The notes under the pieces: model-generated
Told to the model about the DNA's origin: nothing
Database searches by the model: none
Seen by the model: the letters and a program-made list of their open reading frames with translations, nothing else
Part shown: positions 17,326 through 26,650 of the stretch, in pieces
Position numbering within the stretch: position 1 is the first letter of the stretch
Layout of the letters: every line of letters begins with the position of its first letter
Translations under genes and position numbers: made by a program
NCBI GenBank assembly: GCA_946538525.1
Contig: CAMNGU010000016.1
Coordinates: 1-32,097, forward strand
DNA: 32,097 bases
Source: an uncultured Lachnospiraceae bacterium
GTDB taxonomy: Bacteria; Bacillota; Clostridia; Lachnospirales; Lachnospiraceae
Direction: 5' to 3'

Positions 17326-18690
17326 ATGATTAGATTCAAAGCAAGGAAATACCTTGGTGCCATCATGGTTGGAGCACTTCTCCTATCCGCTACACCTACA
17401 TTTCCAAATACAATCGAATATGTCGCCGCTGATGAACTCTCAGATGCTCAAGATAAAAAAGATGATGCGGCAGCTAAAAAGAAAGCTGCTGAAGAAAGAC
17501 TTACTCAGCTGGAAACTGATAAGGAAGACATCATGGAGCTTATCGAAGAGCTGGATAATGAAATAACAGGCTACGAGACAACTATTGCGGAGCTTCGAGA
17601 TAAGAAGAACACTCTGCAGGCTCAGGCATGTATCACAGAAGACAGTCTTCAAATGGCTTATATCGCTGAACAGAATCAGTACGAGAGCATGAAGGAAAGA
17701 ATTCAGTTCGCTTACGAAAATGGTGATTCCGACTATATCGGTGCTCTCCTATCCATAAAGGAATATTCCAGTGTTGTAAATCAGTCCGAATATGTATCAC
17801 AGGTTTCATCCTATGATCAGAAGCAGCTCAATGATCTGCTGGAGATTGAAACAACAATATATGAATATAAGGAAAGCATACAGAGTAATCTGGATGAGAT
17901 AGAATCTGTAAAGGTGGAAGCTGAAGGCGAACAGGAAGCCCTGCAGGTAATGCAGAGCGGAAAGATGGCTACTCTTGAAGAATATAATATTCAGATTGCT
18001 GATACTGAATATACCATAGAAGAAATGGCCGCTATCGAAGCGCAGCAGGATGCGGAAATTGTTTCTATCATCGCTCAAGCCGCTGCAAGAAGAGCCGCTG
18101 CTGAAGCCGCAGCATCACAAGCCGCTGAACAGGCTGCAGAGGAACAGAAGAAACAGCAGGAAGCTGCCCAAGCACAGACTGCATCTTCTACTGACGCTAC
18201 TCAGCAGGAAACACAGCAGACTCAACAAACTCAGCAGACACAGCAAGCTACTGCTCAAACAACAACCACACAGCCAGCATCAACTATGGCTACATATACA
18301 GGTGGTGGATTTACATGGCCATGTCCATCATCCACTTATATCACTTCTGGTTTCGGTGCTAGAGAAGCTCCAACAGAAGGAGCAACCACAAGCCATAAGG
18401 GTATTGATATTGGATGCGCATCCGGTTCATCCATCGTAGCTGCAGCAGATGGCGTTGTAGCCTTTGTTGGATATATGGGTGGCGGTGGAAACGCTGTACT
18501 AATTGATCATGGAAATGGTATCACAACCTGCTACTTCCATTTATCTGGATTTGCTGTAAGCACTGGTGCAAATGTATCTGCCGGACAGACAATCGGATAT
18601 GCCGGAAGTACCGGAGTATCTACAGGCCCACACCTTCATTTCGGTGTACTGCTCTACGGTTCTTATGTAGATCCAATGGGATATCTGTAA
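17326..18690 (+). CDS. secreted M23-family murein endopeptidase with coiled-coil N terminus
   Basis: ATG 17326 has GGTGA five bases upstream and is preferred to the in-frame ATG 17314 (454 residues). A signal peptide (about 1-34, KYLGAIMVGALLLSA core) is followed by an EnvC-like coiled coil to about residue 245, then a Gln/Thr-rich linker (about 265-315). The C-terminal M23/LytM domain carries HKGIDIG (His and Asp zinc ligands), a YFHLSGF motif and GPHLHFG (catalytic His pair), so the metal site is complete. It should cut peptide cross-links in the cell wall, probably at division or daughter-cell separation; the coiled coil often restrains or localises such enzymes. It is a single gene, ending before a hairpin pair. 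Confidence 0.92.
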   Translation: MIRFKARKYLGAIMVGALLLSATPTFPNTIEYVAADELSDAQDKKDDAAAKKKAAEERLTQLETDKEDIMELIEELDNEITGYETTIAELRDKKNTLQAQACITEDSLQMAYIAEQNQYESMKERIQFAYENGDSDYIGALLSIKEYSSVVNQSEYVSQVSSYDQKQLNDLLEIETTIYEYKESIQSNLDEIESVKVEAEGEQEALQVMQSGKMATLEEYNIQIADTEYTIEEMAAIEAQQDAEIVSIIAQAAARRAAAEAAASQAAEQAAEEQKKQQEAAQAQTASSTDATQQETQQTQQTQQTQQATAQTTTTQPASTMATYTGGGFTWPCPSSTYITSGFGAREAPTEGATTSHKGIDIGCASGSSIVAAADGVVAFVGYMGGGGNAVLIDHGNGITTCYFHLSGFAVSTGANVSAGQTIGYAGSTGVSTGPHLHFGVLLYGSYVDPMGYL

Positions 18691-18729
18691 AACTGTTACA
18701 TGTATTAATTTAAAACTTAATTAGCAATA

Positions 18730-18752
18730 TAGAAATCGCTATGCGGTTTCTA
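18730..18752. other. small hairpin between the M23 gene and its terminator
   Basis: A 10-bp stem (18730-18739 with 18743-18752, one G-U pair) with a three-base loop. No T-run follows directly. It could stabilise the 3' end of the M23 transcript. Confidence 0.5.
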
Positions 18753-18761
18753 CAATATAAT

Positions 18762-18815
18762 AAAGACTATGCATTTTCTGTGGGGACAGGTTGATATAAA
18801 GCATAGTCTTTTTTA
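18762..18815 (+). terminator. terminator between the convergent M23 and M15 genes
   Basis: An 11-bp stem (18762-18772 with 18801-18811) is followed by a run of T on the plus strand. The 28-base loop is unusually long. A shorter T stretch on the other strand could also serve the convergent M15 gene at 18835. Confidence 0.7.
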
Positions 18816-18834
18816 TTTATATTATTAATTTCTC

Positions 18835-20649
18835 TTATTGATTAACGAGATATCCATCTCCATTAAACATATAATCTATTCCATTTATATTCTGTGTAAC
18901 ATTTACATAGTAACTGCCATCCGCCAGTCTATAGCTCCATCCCACATCATCCATCTTCCAGCCCTCAATAGTAAGTCCTTCATTCAGTGTTTCCGGGCGA
19001 AGATTTGTAGTTGTAAGATTATCCTGAAAATGCCACCATTCACTGGAAATCATACTGAATCCTGCGGATTCCATATAACCTTTCATCTTGATAACATTAT
19101 CATTATTATATGCTTGAACTGAGCGGTAACTAATATCAAAGATTCCTGTTTGAGCCTGTAGTTCTGTGGAATCCTGTAATGTTTCCAGCATAACATCTAC
19201 TGCCACTCCCAGATTATGTCTTGAAGCGCTATCATCGAGAAATGCTCCAGTTTCATAACTTCCACCAAGCATGAGATTCTCGTATGTTTTTACATTAGGA
19301 TCATAAGATGGCTCTTCTGAAGCATCTCCATCACTTGCTTTTTCAGGTTCATACTTAGTCAGATCAGAAACACTAAGTACATTTGCATAATTTTCATTTA
19401 AATAATCATCTACTGTTATTCTGGTGAACTGCTCTTCTGGCACCAAATATTCTACACAATCTTTATATGTATCATATACATATTCTGTAGATATATATGG
19501 ACGGAAGGAATCATAGATTTTAAATACATAACCATCGGCCAAAGCCAGTTCTGCCGCTTCAGCCATCTTCTTTGCCGTAGGATATAAAAGTGGAACCACA
19601 AATGAGCCATCATTTAGAAGAACATTTTCGTACCCCGGGATAACCTTTCCTGTAATCTCCGGTATTCCATACCCCTGAATATTGATAATCGAATCATAGC
19701 TGTCAGTAATATCATATCTACAGATATCTCCCAGATACTCAGGAAGATTTATCAGACAATAACTGCTATCTATATATCCTTCACCAACATCTGTACTTAC
19801 AAGAAATCTATTATTTGTTTCATCTAATACCGCTAGTGTTGTATTTGCAGGGATAACGCCAAGTTGTTCATCCTTATCCGCTGACTTAAATACCGCCGTC
19901 TCTTTCGTAGTCCAGATTGTGGCATATAATGTTGAAGCCTTCGTATCAACTTCAAATACTTCACTATCAAATTGTTCCTCACCATATACCGAAACAATCT
20001 TGAAGCTCAAATGCTGATATGGATCCAACCGACCAGTATCAAAACTCATTTTTTCCTTTGGTTCTGAACAAGTTAATCTAGTCACTTCCTGCCATTCATT
20101 AAGCCCAACCTTACTCTGCATATCAGGATCAAGAAGACTATAACCCTTCTTATAAACAATAAACTGTGCAGCATTACTATTGGTCCAGGAAAAAATAAAT
20201 CTATTATTTCCTTTATCTGTCATTTTAATCTTAGGAGCACCCTCCGCATATTCCACCTCCGCATCTGCGTCAGTAGCTGTAGATGAAGATGTCCCCTTCC
20301 TATTAGCCAGATTGTTTCTCTTTCCAGTTTTCGCCCTGTTGTAACCAATTAACCCTAATATAATAATAGCAACTAATAAAGCTGCTATTATTCCTAAAAG
20401 TATTTTAGTCTTTTGGACTTTGTTTGAAACTGACTCTTCTGCTTTTTCAGCTTTCTTAGTTCTTTTCTGATTGCTTCTCTTGATTTTCTCAGGAAGTTTA
20501 TCTAGTTTAACAGATTTATTTTCGTCAGAATCTATAGAATACTTTTTAAGAATCTCTGCAACTTCATCAATTGCTTGGCTATTATTTTCTAGGCTATTTT
20601 TTTCTTGATTTATATTATCTTGATTTGTATTTTTTATCTTATCACTCAT
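18835..20649 (-). CDS. membrane-anchored VanX-like M15 D-Ala-D-Ala dipeptidase
   Basis: A 604-residue protein. A charged cytoplasmic tail (1-80) precedes one membrane helix (82-102) and a low-complexity linker. Residues 138-235 look like a fibronectin-III-like fold, and 240-300 like a bacterial SH3 domain ending GEGYIDSSYC. The M15D domain (300-545) has DSFRP (380-384), SRHNLGVAVD (476-485, His and Asp zinc ligands) and EWWH (537-540, catalytic Glu and His ligand), so it is complete. Residues 562-603 form a cell-wall-binding-type repeat (GWKMDDVGW, YMFNGDGYLV). It probably trims D-Ala-containing peptides in the wall outside the membrane. Its ATG overlaps the stop of a 30-codon frame as TAATG and has no good binding site of its own, so translation may be coupled. 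Confidence 0.88.
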   Translation of the reverse strand: MSDKIKNTNQDNINQEKNSLENNSQAIDEVAEILKKYSIDSDENKSVKLDKLPEKIKRSNQKRTKKAEKAEESVSNKVQKTKILLGIIAALLVAIIILGLIGYNRAKTGKRNNLANRKGTSSSTATDADAEVEYAEGAPKIKMTDKGNNRFIFSWTNSNAAQFIVYKKGYSLLDPDMQSKVGLNEWQEVTRLTCSEPKEKMSFDTGRLDPYQHLSFKIVSVYGEEQFDSEVFEVDTKASTLYATIWTTKETAVFKSADKDEQLGVIPANTTLAVLDETNNRFLVSTDVGEGYIDSSYCLINLPEYLGDICRYDITDSYDSIINIQGYGIPEITGKVIPGYENVLLNDGSFVVPLLYPTAKKMAEAAELALADGYVFKIYDSFRPYISTEYVYDTYKDCVEYLVPEEQFTRITVDDYLNENYANVLSVSDLTKYEPEKASDGDASEEPSYDPNVKTYENLMLGGSYETGAFLDDSASRHNLGVAVDVMLETLQDSTELQAQTGIFDISYRSVQAYNNDNVIKMKGYMESAGFSMISSEWWHFQDNLTTTNLRPETLNEGLTIEGWKMDDVGWSYRLADGSYYVNVTQNINGIDYMFNGDGYLVNQ

Positions 20650-20741
20650 TACTTAAGTTTCTTTTCTTTTTCTAAGCTTTCTTTTTCTAAGCTTTCTTTA
20701 AGACTCCAAAGATTTCTCAAGTTTTCTCGAGAATCTCCCAT
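20649..20741 (-). CDS. possible 30-residue charged peptide, coupled to the M15 gene
   Basis: A short minus-strand frame from ATG 20741 reads MGDSRENLRNLWSLKESLEK and continues with a second KESLEKE-type repeat to a TAA that overlaps the M15 start codon as TAATG. It lies 14 bases after the Hsp70 stop. Its own binding site is poor (AAAAAG only), and the A-rich tandem repeat could be fortuitous. The exact overlap with a start codon that lacks its own site is the main support. Function unknown. Confidence 0.35.
   Translation of the reverse strand: MGDSRENLRNLWSLKESLEKESLEKEKKLK
20663..20699. repeat. 2.5 copies of a 15-bp tandem repeat
   Basis: Units TTTCTTTTTCTAAGC at 20663-20677 and 20678-20692 are identical, followed by a partial unit. 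On the minus strand they are purine-rich and in phase with the 30-codon frame. Confidence 0.85.
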
Positions 20742-20755
20742 GCTTTTTAATATTT

Positions 20756-22537
20756 TTATGTCTCGTCTTCCCAGCCATCCAAGAATTCCTTAAGTCTTCC
20801 TCTTTCCTTCTCAATCAGTCTCTTGTCCTGAGAATTAAGAGCCATCTCAAATTTTCGAACTTCTGCATCAAGTACTTCTCTATCAAGCCCCAAAGCCTCT
20901 TCATAAAGTCTTTCTGCACGAAGAAGAATCAGCTTATTTTCCTCCTGATCTCTTGGTGGAATCTTTAAGTATGCCAATTCCTTAAAACGAGCTTCTATCT
21001 CTTCATCACTCATTTCAGTGTACTGACCCTTGATAATCTTTCTATACTTCTTTTCAGTTGAAATAACCTTTACTTCAACCTCCAAAATGGAATTAATATC
21101 ATATGTATAAGTAACATCCACCATTTCAGCTCCAGCTTTATTCTTTGGAACTTCAATCTCAATCATTCCCAGTTCAAGGTTGTTCTTTGCCATACGACTC
21201 TCACCTTGAAGAACCTTAATATCTATCTGAGACTGATCATCATGTGTAGTATAGAATCTTTGTGTACGGCTGGCAGGAATGATGGTATTTCTCTCAATTA
21301 TTGGACAATAATGGCCACTTTCTTTAAAGCCACCAAAGTCAACCACCACATCAGTACCTAATGTAAATGGACAAACATCCGTAAGAACTACCTCTTTGAT
21401 AGATTCCTTTCTCTCCTTCATAGCAGCCTGGATAGCTGCACCGAGAGCAATAGCCTCATCAGGATTAATGCTTGTATCAGGGAAAGTATGGAACATCTTA
21501 CTTACAAAACTTCTCACTCCAGCAAGCTTTGTTCCACCACCAACAAGAACAATCTTATCAATATCACTAAGTTTAAGTTTAGCATCTGTCAATGCTCTCT
21601 TAACAGGAACACGAATTTTCTCATATAGAGGCTCACATGCTTTATCATAATCCGCATAAGACAGATCCATAGTCACTTCTTTACTTTCACCATTTTCACT
21701 GATCTTTACTTTCATTGTCGTCTTTCCACTATCAGAAAGATCAATCTTACATTGTTCAGCAGCCTTGTGAATAAGTGCTCTTTCTCTATCTGTTATCTCT
21801 TCCTTTTTTACATCCTTATTTCTCTTGTAGAAAATATCTTCAACAATATTTGTAAAATCTTCTCCACCAAGATAATTATCACCAGCTACAGCTCTAACCT
21901 CAAGAATAGGTGGGAAATAATCCAGAATAGATACATCCAGAGTACCTCCTCCAAGGTCAAAAACAAGATTCTTTGCAGGCTTATCATCATTATAAAGTCC
22001 ATATGCGATTGCCGCTGCTGTAGGTTCACTGATTATTCTTTCAACCTTAAGTCCTGCAAGTTCACCAGCCCTCTTAGTTGCCTTTCTTCTCATATCATTA
22101 AAATATGCAGGTACACTAATAACAGCCTCTTCAATAGGTTCACCCAGATATGCCTCTGCATCCTCTTTAAGAGAACGAAGAATAAATGAAGATAATTCTT
22201 CTGCAGTAAACTCTTTCTTCACTTCTCCGTCTTTAAGCACATACTTCTTATCACTTCCCATATTACGCTTAAATACAGCAGCACTGGACTCTGGATAAAG
22301 ACGCATACGCTCACGAGCAGTTTTTCCAACATAAATAGTTTCCTGTACATCTTTAGATTCTTGATCTATTTTTTGATCTGAGTTTTGATCTGAGTTTTGA
22401 TCTAATTTTTCTACTGCAAGACTAACCACTGAAGGAGTAAGATTTTCTCCCAGTCTGTTAGGGATAATCTTTGGTCCCTCATTAGTATAGTAAGCTATTA
22501 AGCTGTTTGTTGTTCCTAAATCAATTCCTACTATCAT
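20756..22537 (-). CDS. short Hsp70-family chaperone (HscC-like)
   Basis: A 593-residue Hsp70 with ATG 22537 behind AGGAAG. The ATPase motifs are intact: GIDLGTTNS (4-12), [13 protein letters not shown] (192-204) and VLVGGGTKL (330-338), with the substrate-binding beta domain near 385-510. It is shorter than a housekeeping DnaK (about 610-640) and has a reduced helical lid with no conserved C-terminal tail, so it resembles specialised HscC-type Hsp70s. A Gln/Asp/Ser repeat (about 45-62) is inserted in ATPase subdomain I. It follows the J-like TPR gene by 121 bp on the same strand, pointing to a dedicated chaperone pair, and precedes the M15 dipeptidase. The client is unknown. No grpE is nearby. 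Confidence 0.92.
   Translation of the reverse strand: MIVGIDLGTTNSLIAYYTNEGPKIIPNRLGENLTPSVVSLAVEKLDQNSDQNSDQKIDQESKDVQETIYVGKTARERMRLYPESSAAVFKRNMGSDKKYVLKDGEVKKEFTAEELSSFILRSLKEDAEAYLGEPIEEAVISVPAYFNDMRRKATKRAGELAGLKVERIISEPTAAAIAYGLYNDDKPAKNLVFDLGGGTLDVSILDYFPPILEVRAVAGDNYLGGEDFTNIVEDIFYKRNKDVKKEEITDRERALIHKAAEQCKIDLSDSGKTTMKVKISENGESKEVTMDLSYADYDKACEPLYEKIRVPVKRALTDAKLKLSDIDKIVLVGGGTKLAGVRSFVSKMFHTFPDTSINPDEAIALGAAIQAAMKERKESIKEVVLTDVCPFTLGTDVVVDFGGFKESGHYCPIIERNTIIPASRTQRFYTTHDDQSQIDIKVLQGESRMAKNNLELGMIEIEVPKNKAGAEMVDVTYTYDINSILEVEVKVISTEKKYRKIIKGQYTEMSDEEIEARFKELAYLKIPPRDQEENKLILLRAERLYEEALGLDREVLDAEVRKFEMALNSQDKRLIEKERGRLKEFLDGWEDET
22371..22406. repeat. three 12-bp tandem units within the Hsp70 gene
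   Basis: Two identical 12-bp units (22371-22382, 22383-22394) and one diverged unit (22395-22406) encode repeated four-residue NSDQ-like steps in a surface loop of the ATPase domain. The length is a multiple of three, so the frame is kept. Confidence 0.85.
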
Positions 22538-22658
22538 AATATCTTCCTATTCTATTTAGCGTTTCTATTTAGCCGCTTTTATTTAATGCTTTTACTATTT
22601 TTACATATATGAATTTTAGAATATCATATTTCGAGGGACAGTTATAGAGCCCCTTAGT

Positions 22659-25600
22659 TTAATCTATATTTTCTTTTCCAACAAGTTCCTTTAATGCAAC
22701 ATATATCTCTGCATCATCGGAAGAACCTTTTCTGGATAGTTTGAATAACTCTATCGCTCTAGGGAAATCTCCTGAAAGTTCAGCTATTCTAGCAAGTGTT
22801 AAAAATCTATCATAGCATACACCATAATTGCAAAAGTCACAAGGGGCAAGGTCTTTCACAGTTTCCAGCATCTCCATAGCCTCATCCTTTTTACCAGCAT
22901 AGAACAGAATCTGTGCTACATCACTTCTTCTTAGTGGCTCCGCCTGTGGGAAACTTAGATAATCCTCCAAAGAACCATAAGCTCTTTCAAAACAATTAAG
23001 TGATCTGCGACCTAACTCATTTGCCCACTCAATAAGTCCATAACTATAGCACGCTCCTGCAAAGAACCTGTACATTTCCCCAAGGTCCTTAAGATTTGCG
23101 CCCTCAATATTTTCTGGTTTTTCCACATATGGAGTTTTGCTCTTTTTGAAAAATCCCGGTTTAGATTTCTTGTTGTCAGCCAATGATACATCAGGTCCTT
23201 TTGTTCCTGCAGGCATATTAAATCTAATACATTTTTCAAAATACTGAATTGCTGTTGTATACTGTCTCATATTATTAAGGTAGAAATCAGCAACAAGTCT
23301 AAATACACTGGCAACACGGAATCTGTCAGAGCCAACAGTCTTCTCATCCAGATCCTTAGCCATATATCCATTCTTCACTAAATAATCATTTAACTCAGCC
23401 AAGCGAGACTGAACCATCTGATCATTTCCTGATAATATAGATACATCCACCTTCTTTATTAAATATCTAACAATCTTATTGTCAGTCCATTTATTTTTGG
23501 TGCGTGTTCTCTCTTCAAGATAATGAGATATCAGCTCCTCATATTGCTCGATTGCCTTGTCAAATTCTCTATTCTTTACATAGAGTCTTGCAAGGTTATA
23601 TCTATTATTTAGAGTCATTCCAAATCTTTCAACAGCCCTAAATATATATTCAATAGCTTTTCCAAATTCACCAAGATATTCAAAACATCTTGCTGCATTT
23701 GTATATGGAACAGGAGTCTTATCTTCCTTATTGATATTGACCATAATATCTATAGCTTTATCAAACTGCTCTATTGCTGCCATATATCTGCACTGTTTTG
23801 TATATACAAGACCTAAAGCATTATAGCCATAAACATTATCTTCCTTAAACTCTATGGCCTTCTTAGCATCTTCCTCAGCTCCGTCCAGATCATAACCATC
23901 CAGATAGAGAAGCGCTCTCTCGATGCGATAATACTCATCATCAATTATTTCAAGCTGACGAGTAGCACATTTTACTGCCCACTCATAGGATGCTTTATCT
24001 TCATCCTCATTATAAATATCCTGATAGATATTCATCAGTCTATTGTTCGCAACTCTATGATCAGGATTCTTATCCAGAGTATTTCTATACTGCTCAACAG
24101 CTTCCTTGATCATGTTCCGCCTTCTAAAGTACTCTCCATACTCATAATTAACCTGCGCATCTTCAGGGAAGAGTTTCAGCATCTTCTTATAAACTGAGTC
24201 CGGCTTTTTATTAAGCGCTTCCAGAATATCTGTATCAATCCATAGAAGTCTCTTATTCTCTGGATTCACATCAAAGCCCTTCTTTATGAAAACTTGAGCC
24301 TTATCAATCTTTATACGATTTCCATTCTCATCTTTATAGTTAAAGAAAAATGCAGCTACATCAGCATAGAAGTCAGCTATATCTTCTAGATCAGTTTCCT
24401 CCGCTTCAATATTCTTATCTATTTTCTCATAAATCGCTTCTGCGGATTCATTATCATCTATACATTCAAAGTAACGAGCCTTCACCTGATCAATCATATC
24501 GCTCTCTACTTCTGCATTATCCGCTCTATCGAATACACCCTTCGCGTCATCATACTGATCATATATCATGAATACCTTTGCTGCATAGAAATATGCCTTC
24601 GCATACTGTGGGTAATCTCTGATAATATTGTAGTAATCATCTATTACAAGTTGAGCATCTCTCATTGCATGAGCTGTTTCCTGTCTATGAATATATGCAG
24701 GAACACAATGATCTGTTTTCTCTATCATTGAATTCCAGATTCTCATAGCATCTTCATACTTTTCTTGAGCATATAAAAACTTACCATATGTTTCCATATA
24801 ATATAGGCATTCATTTATATCAATTGAAGCACCTATAGGATTATGCTGTGACATCTCAATAGCATTGACATACATTATACCGGCAGTCTCATAGTTTCCA
24901 AGCTTATGCTCACAGTCAGCATACATATAGTAACAAAATGCAGCTCTTCCGATACGATCAATATCCTTCTTACTAAGTTCCTCACCAGCATCATATTTAG
25001 CGCGAAGCTCGTCCATCATCTCCACCCATTTTGCAAGATAAGGCTCTGCTTCGTCATATTTTTCTTTCATAGAATAACATCTTCCATAAAGATTATTGTA
25101 CCCATAGAAAGTTTCTTTAGTTGGTTCAAAACTTCCAAGAATATCAAAAATAGGATCAATCTGCTCTAATCTAAAATATGACCAAGCCAGTTCCAACTTC
25201 TCTTTCTCCGTAGCTGTTCCGTCATCATATTTTGCCTTATAAGCATTAGCTGTCGCATCACTGATTCTCTTAAGAAGAAGAACTGCTTCAGAATTTCTTT
25301 GATTATCATCAAGCACTTCAATAACCTTGTCGGTGGCATCCTCATATTTTCTACGAGCGAGCAAAATGCTAGACTCAGCCATTTTGGACATGGCACTATT
25401 CTCTCTCATTTCTTTTAATGTAGCCATCCTCTCCTCAGCAGTAGAAAGAATTTTATTTTTTGAGAGTTTTTCGTCTGAGAAAAGTTCCGGCATATCCTCC
25501 ATGTCGTAGATAAGTTCCTTTATAGCAACTGAAGTCGCATAAAAATGTACAGGTACAATATCCGTAAACAGGATTGCCTTTGACAGTTCTATAGCCTCAG

Positions 25601-26516
25601 ATTTCCTGTCAAGGAAATGAAGTGCCATAATCGTTACTCCAATCTCAATTGGATGCCAGATATCAAAGTGAGACACATAATTAAGGGCATGACGAAGGTT
25701 TTCCAGCTGTTTCACTCTATCTTTTTCTCTAAGCTCTGGATCTATCTCATCATGATTTTCATCTACAAAAGTCTGTAAATATGAATTAATGAATGACTGC
25801 ATCATAGATACAGTTCTTAAATATGAGTCCTCCTTTACCAGATACTGTTCTGCTTCAAATGCATCTGGCACATCTTCAACCATTTCTATATCTAAAACAG
25901 CTGGTGCAGAATTCTTACATCTAGATATGAAATCGGCCCTTGGCTCAATATATTCATAATTTACAAAGTCTTCAGTTTCTATTCTAAATACAACAAAACT
26001 TATAAAATCTTCAGGGAATTTTTCCTGAAGCGTAGTACGACTTCCCCTAATATCAAACACTTCATCAAGCATTCCCCAGGCTTCATAAGGAATCAAATAA
26101 TGCTCCATGATATAAACAAGAGTAGCCTCTCTCATGGAATCCGTTGTGTCCAGTTCTGTACAGATTGGATCCGCCAGCCACTCCTTCCAAAGATTTAGAT
26201 TTGTTCTCTTATAAATATCTGAATAAATCTCATCCAGCTTATCAATATGTCTATCAATATCTGTTTTTTCTTCTTCAGATTTTTTAGATTTTTCAGATTT
26301 TCCAGAATTACCAGATTCTCCCCCATCACCATTTTGAACATCGTCTTCCCTGGCATAATTCATGGCCATTTCAAAAGCCTCACGAAGGCGCATAAATCCA
26401 TCCTGATCATCCTCTGGATTGACCGTTACCACCTTTGTTCTATATGCATTAACGATTTCCTGTTCATCTTTAGTAGGTTCTATCCCTAAAACCGACCACA
26501 TTTCTACAGTATTCAT
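22659..26516 (-). CDS. large TPR protein with degenerate J domain
   Basis: A 1285-residue cytosolic protein; ATG 26516 follows AGGAGA. Residues 3-55 have a J-domain pattern (MWSVLGIEPTKDEQEIVNAY, then FMRLREAFEMAM), but the HPD tripeptide that triggers Hsp70 ATPase is replaced by NPED at 33-36. An acidic low-complexity linker lies at 58-85. The rest is mostly helical with many tetratricopeptide repeats, for example KAYFYAAKVFMIYDQYDDAK and YGYNALGLVYTKQCRYMAAI, and a last group beyond residue 1150. It precedes the Hsp70 gene, so it probably presents clients to, or scaffolds, that Hsp70. No membrane segment was seen. Loss of HPD suggests either non-canonical stimulation or a purely structural J-like fold. 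Confidence 0.88.
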   Translation of the reverse strand: MNTVEMWSVLGIEPTKDEQEIVNAYRTKVVTVNPEDDQDGFMRLREAFEMAMNYAREDDVQNGDGGESGNSGKSEKSKKSEEEKTDIDRHIDKLDEIYSDIYKRTNLNLWKEWLADPICTELDTTDSMREATLVYIMEHYLIPYEAWGMLDEVFDIRGSRTTLQEKFPEDFISFVVFRIETEDFVNYEYIEPRADFISRCKNSAPAVLDIEMVEDVPDAFEAEQYLVKEDSYLRTVSMMQSFINSYLQTFVDENHDEIDPELREKDRVKQLENLRHALNYVSHFDIWHPIEIGVTIMALHFLDRKSEAIELSKAILFTDIVPVHFYATSVAIKELIYDMEDMPELFSDEKLSKNKILSTAEERMATLKEMRENSAMSKMAESSILLARRKYEDATDKVIEVLDDNQRNSEAVLLLKRISDATANAYKAKYDDGTATEKEKLELAWSYFRLEQIDPIFDILGSFEPTKETFYGYNNLYGRCYSMKEKYDEAEPYLAKWVEMMDELRAKYDAGEELSKKDIDRIGRAAFCYYMYADCEHKLGNYETAGIMYVNAIEMSQHNPIGASIDINECLYYMETYGKFLYAQEKYEDAMRIWNSMIEKTDHCVPAYIHRQETAHAMRDAQLVIDDYYNIIRDYPQYAKAYFYAAKVFMIYDQYDDAKGVFDRADNAEVESDMIDQVKARYFECIDDNESAEAIYEKIDKNIEAEETDLEDIADFYADVAAFFFNYKDENGNRIKIDKAQVFIKKGFDVNPENKRLLWIDTDILEALNKKPDSVYKKMLKLFPEDAQVNYEYGEYFRRRNMIKEAVEQYRNTLDKNPDHRVANNRLMNIYQDIYNEDEDKASYEWAVKCATRQLEIIDDEYYRIERALLYLDGYDLDGAEEDAKKAIEFKEDNVYGYNALGLVYTKQCRYMAAIEQFDKAIDIMVNINKEDKTPVPYTNAARCFEYLGEFGKAIEYIFRAVERFGMTLNNRYNLARLYVKNREFDKAIEQYEELISHYLEERTRTKNKWTDNKIVRYLIKKVDVSILSGNDQMVQSRLAELNDYLVKNGYMAKDLDEKTVGSDRFRVASVFRLVADFYLNNMRQYTTAIQYFEKCIRFNMPAGTKGPDVSLADNKKSKPGFFKKSKTPYVEKPENIEGANLKDLGEMYRFFAGACYSYGLIEWANELGRRSLNCFERAYGSLEDYLSFPQAEPLRRSDVAQILFYAGKKDEAMEMLETVKDLAPCDFCNYGVCYDRFLTLARIAELSGDFPRAIELFKLSRKGSSDDAEIYVALKELVGKENID

Positions 26517-26650
26517 ATTCTTCTCCTAATACTTTCAAATATTCACATAATAAAGATATCTAGAATATTATTCTGAAATCTTACTGATAAAACTTATTCT
26601 TCCATATCTTTTTTTATTTTTCCACTACATTTTCCTATATGAACCGCTCA

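Noticed and set aside
18730-18815. Riboswitch between the M23 and M15 genes
   Set aside because: The two hairpins are downstream of both convergent genes, so they are 3' structures and a terminator, not a leader.
22538-22658. Possible terminator between the J-TPR and Hsp70 genes
   Set aside because: Only a short GGG/CCC pairing was seen with no T-run; the genes may be co-transcribed.
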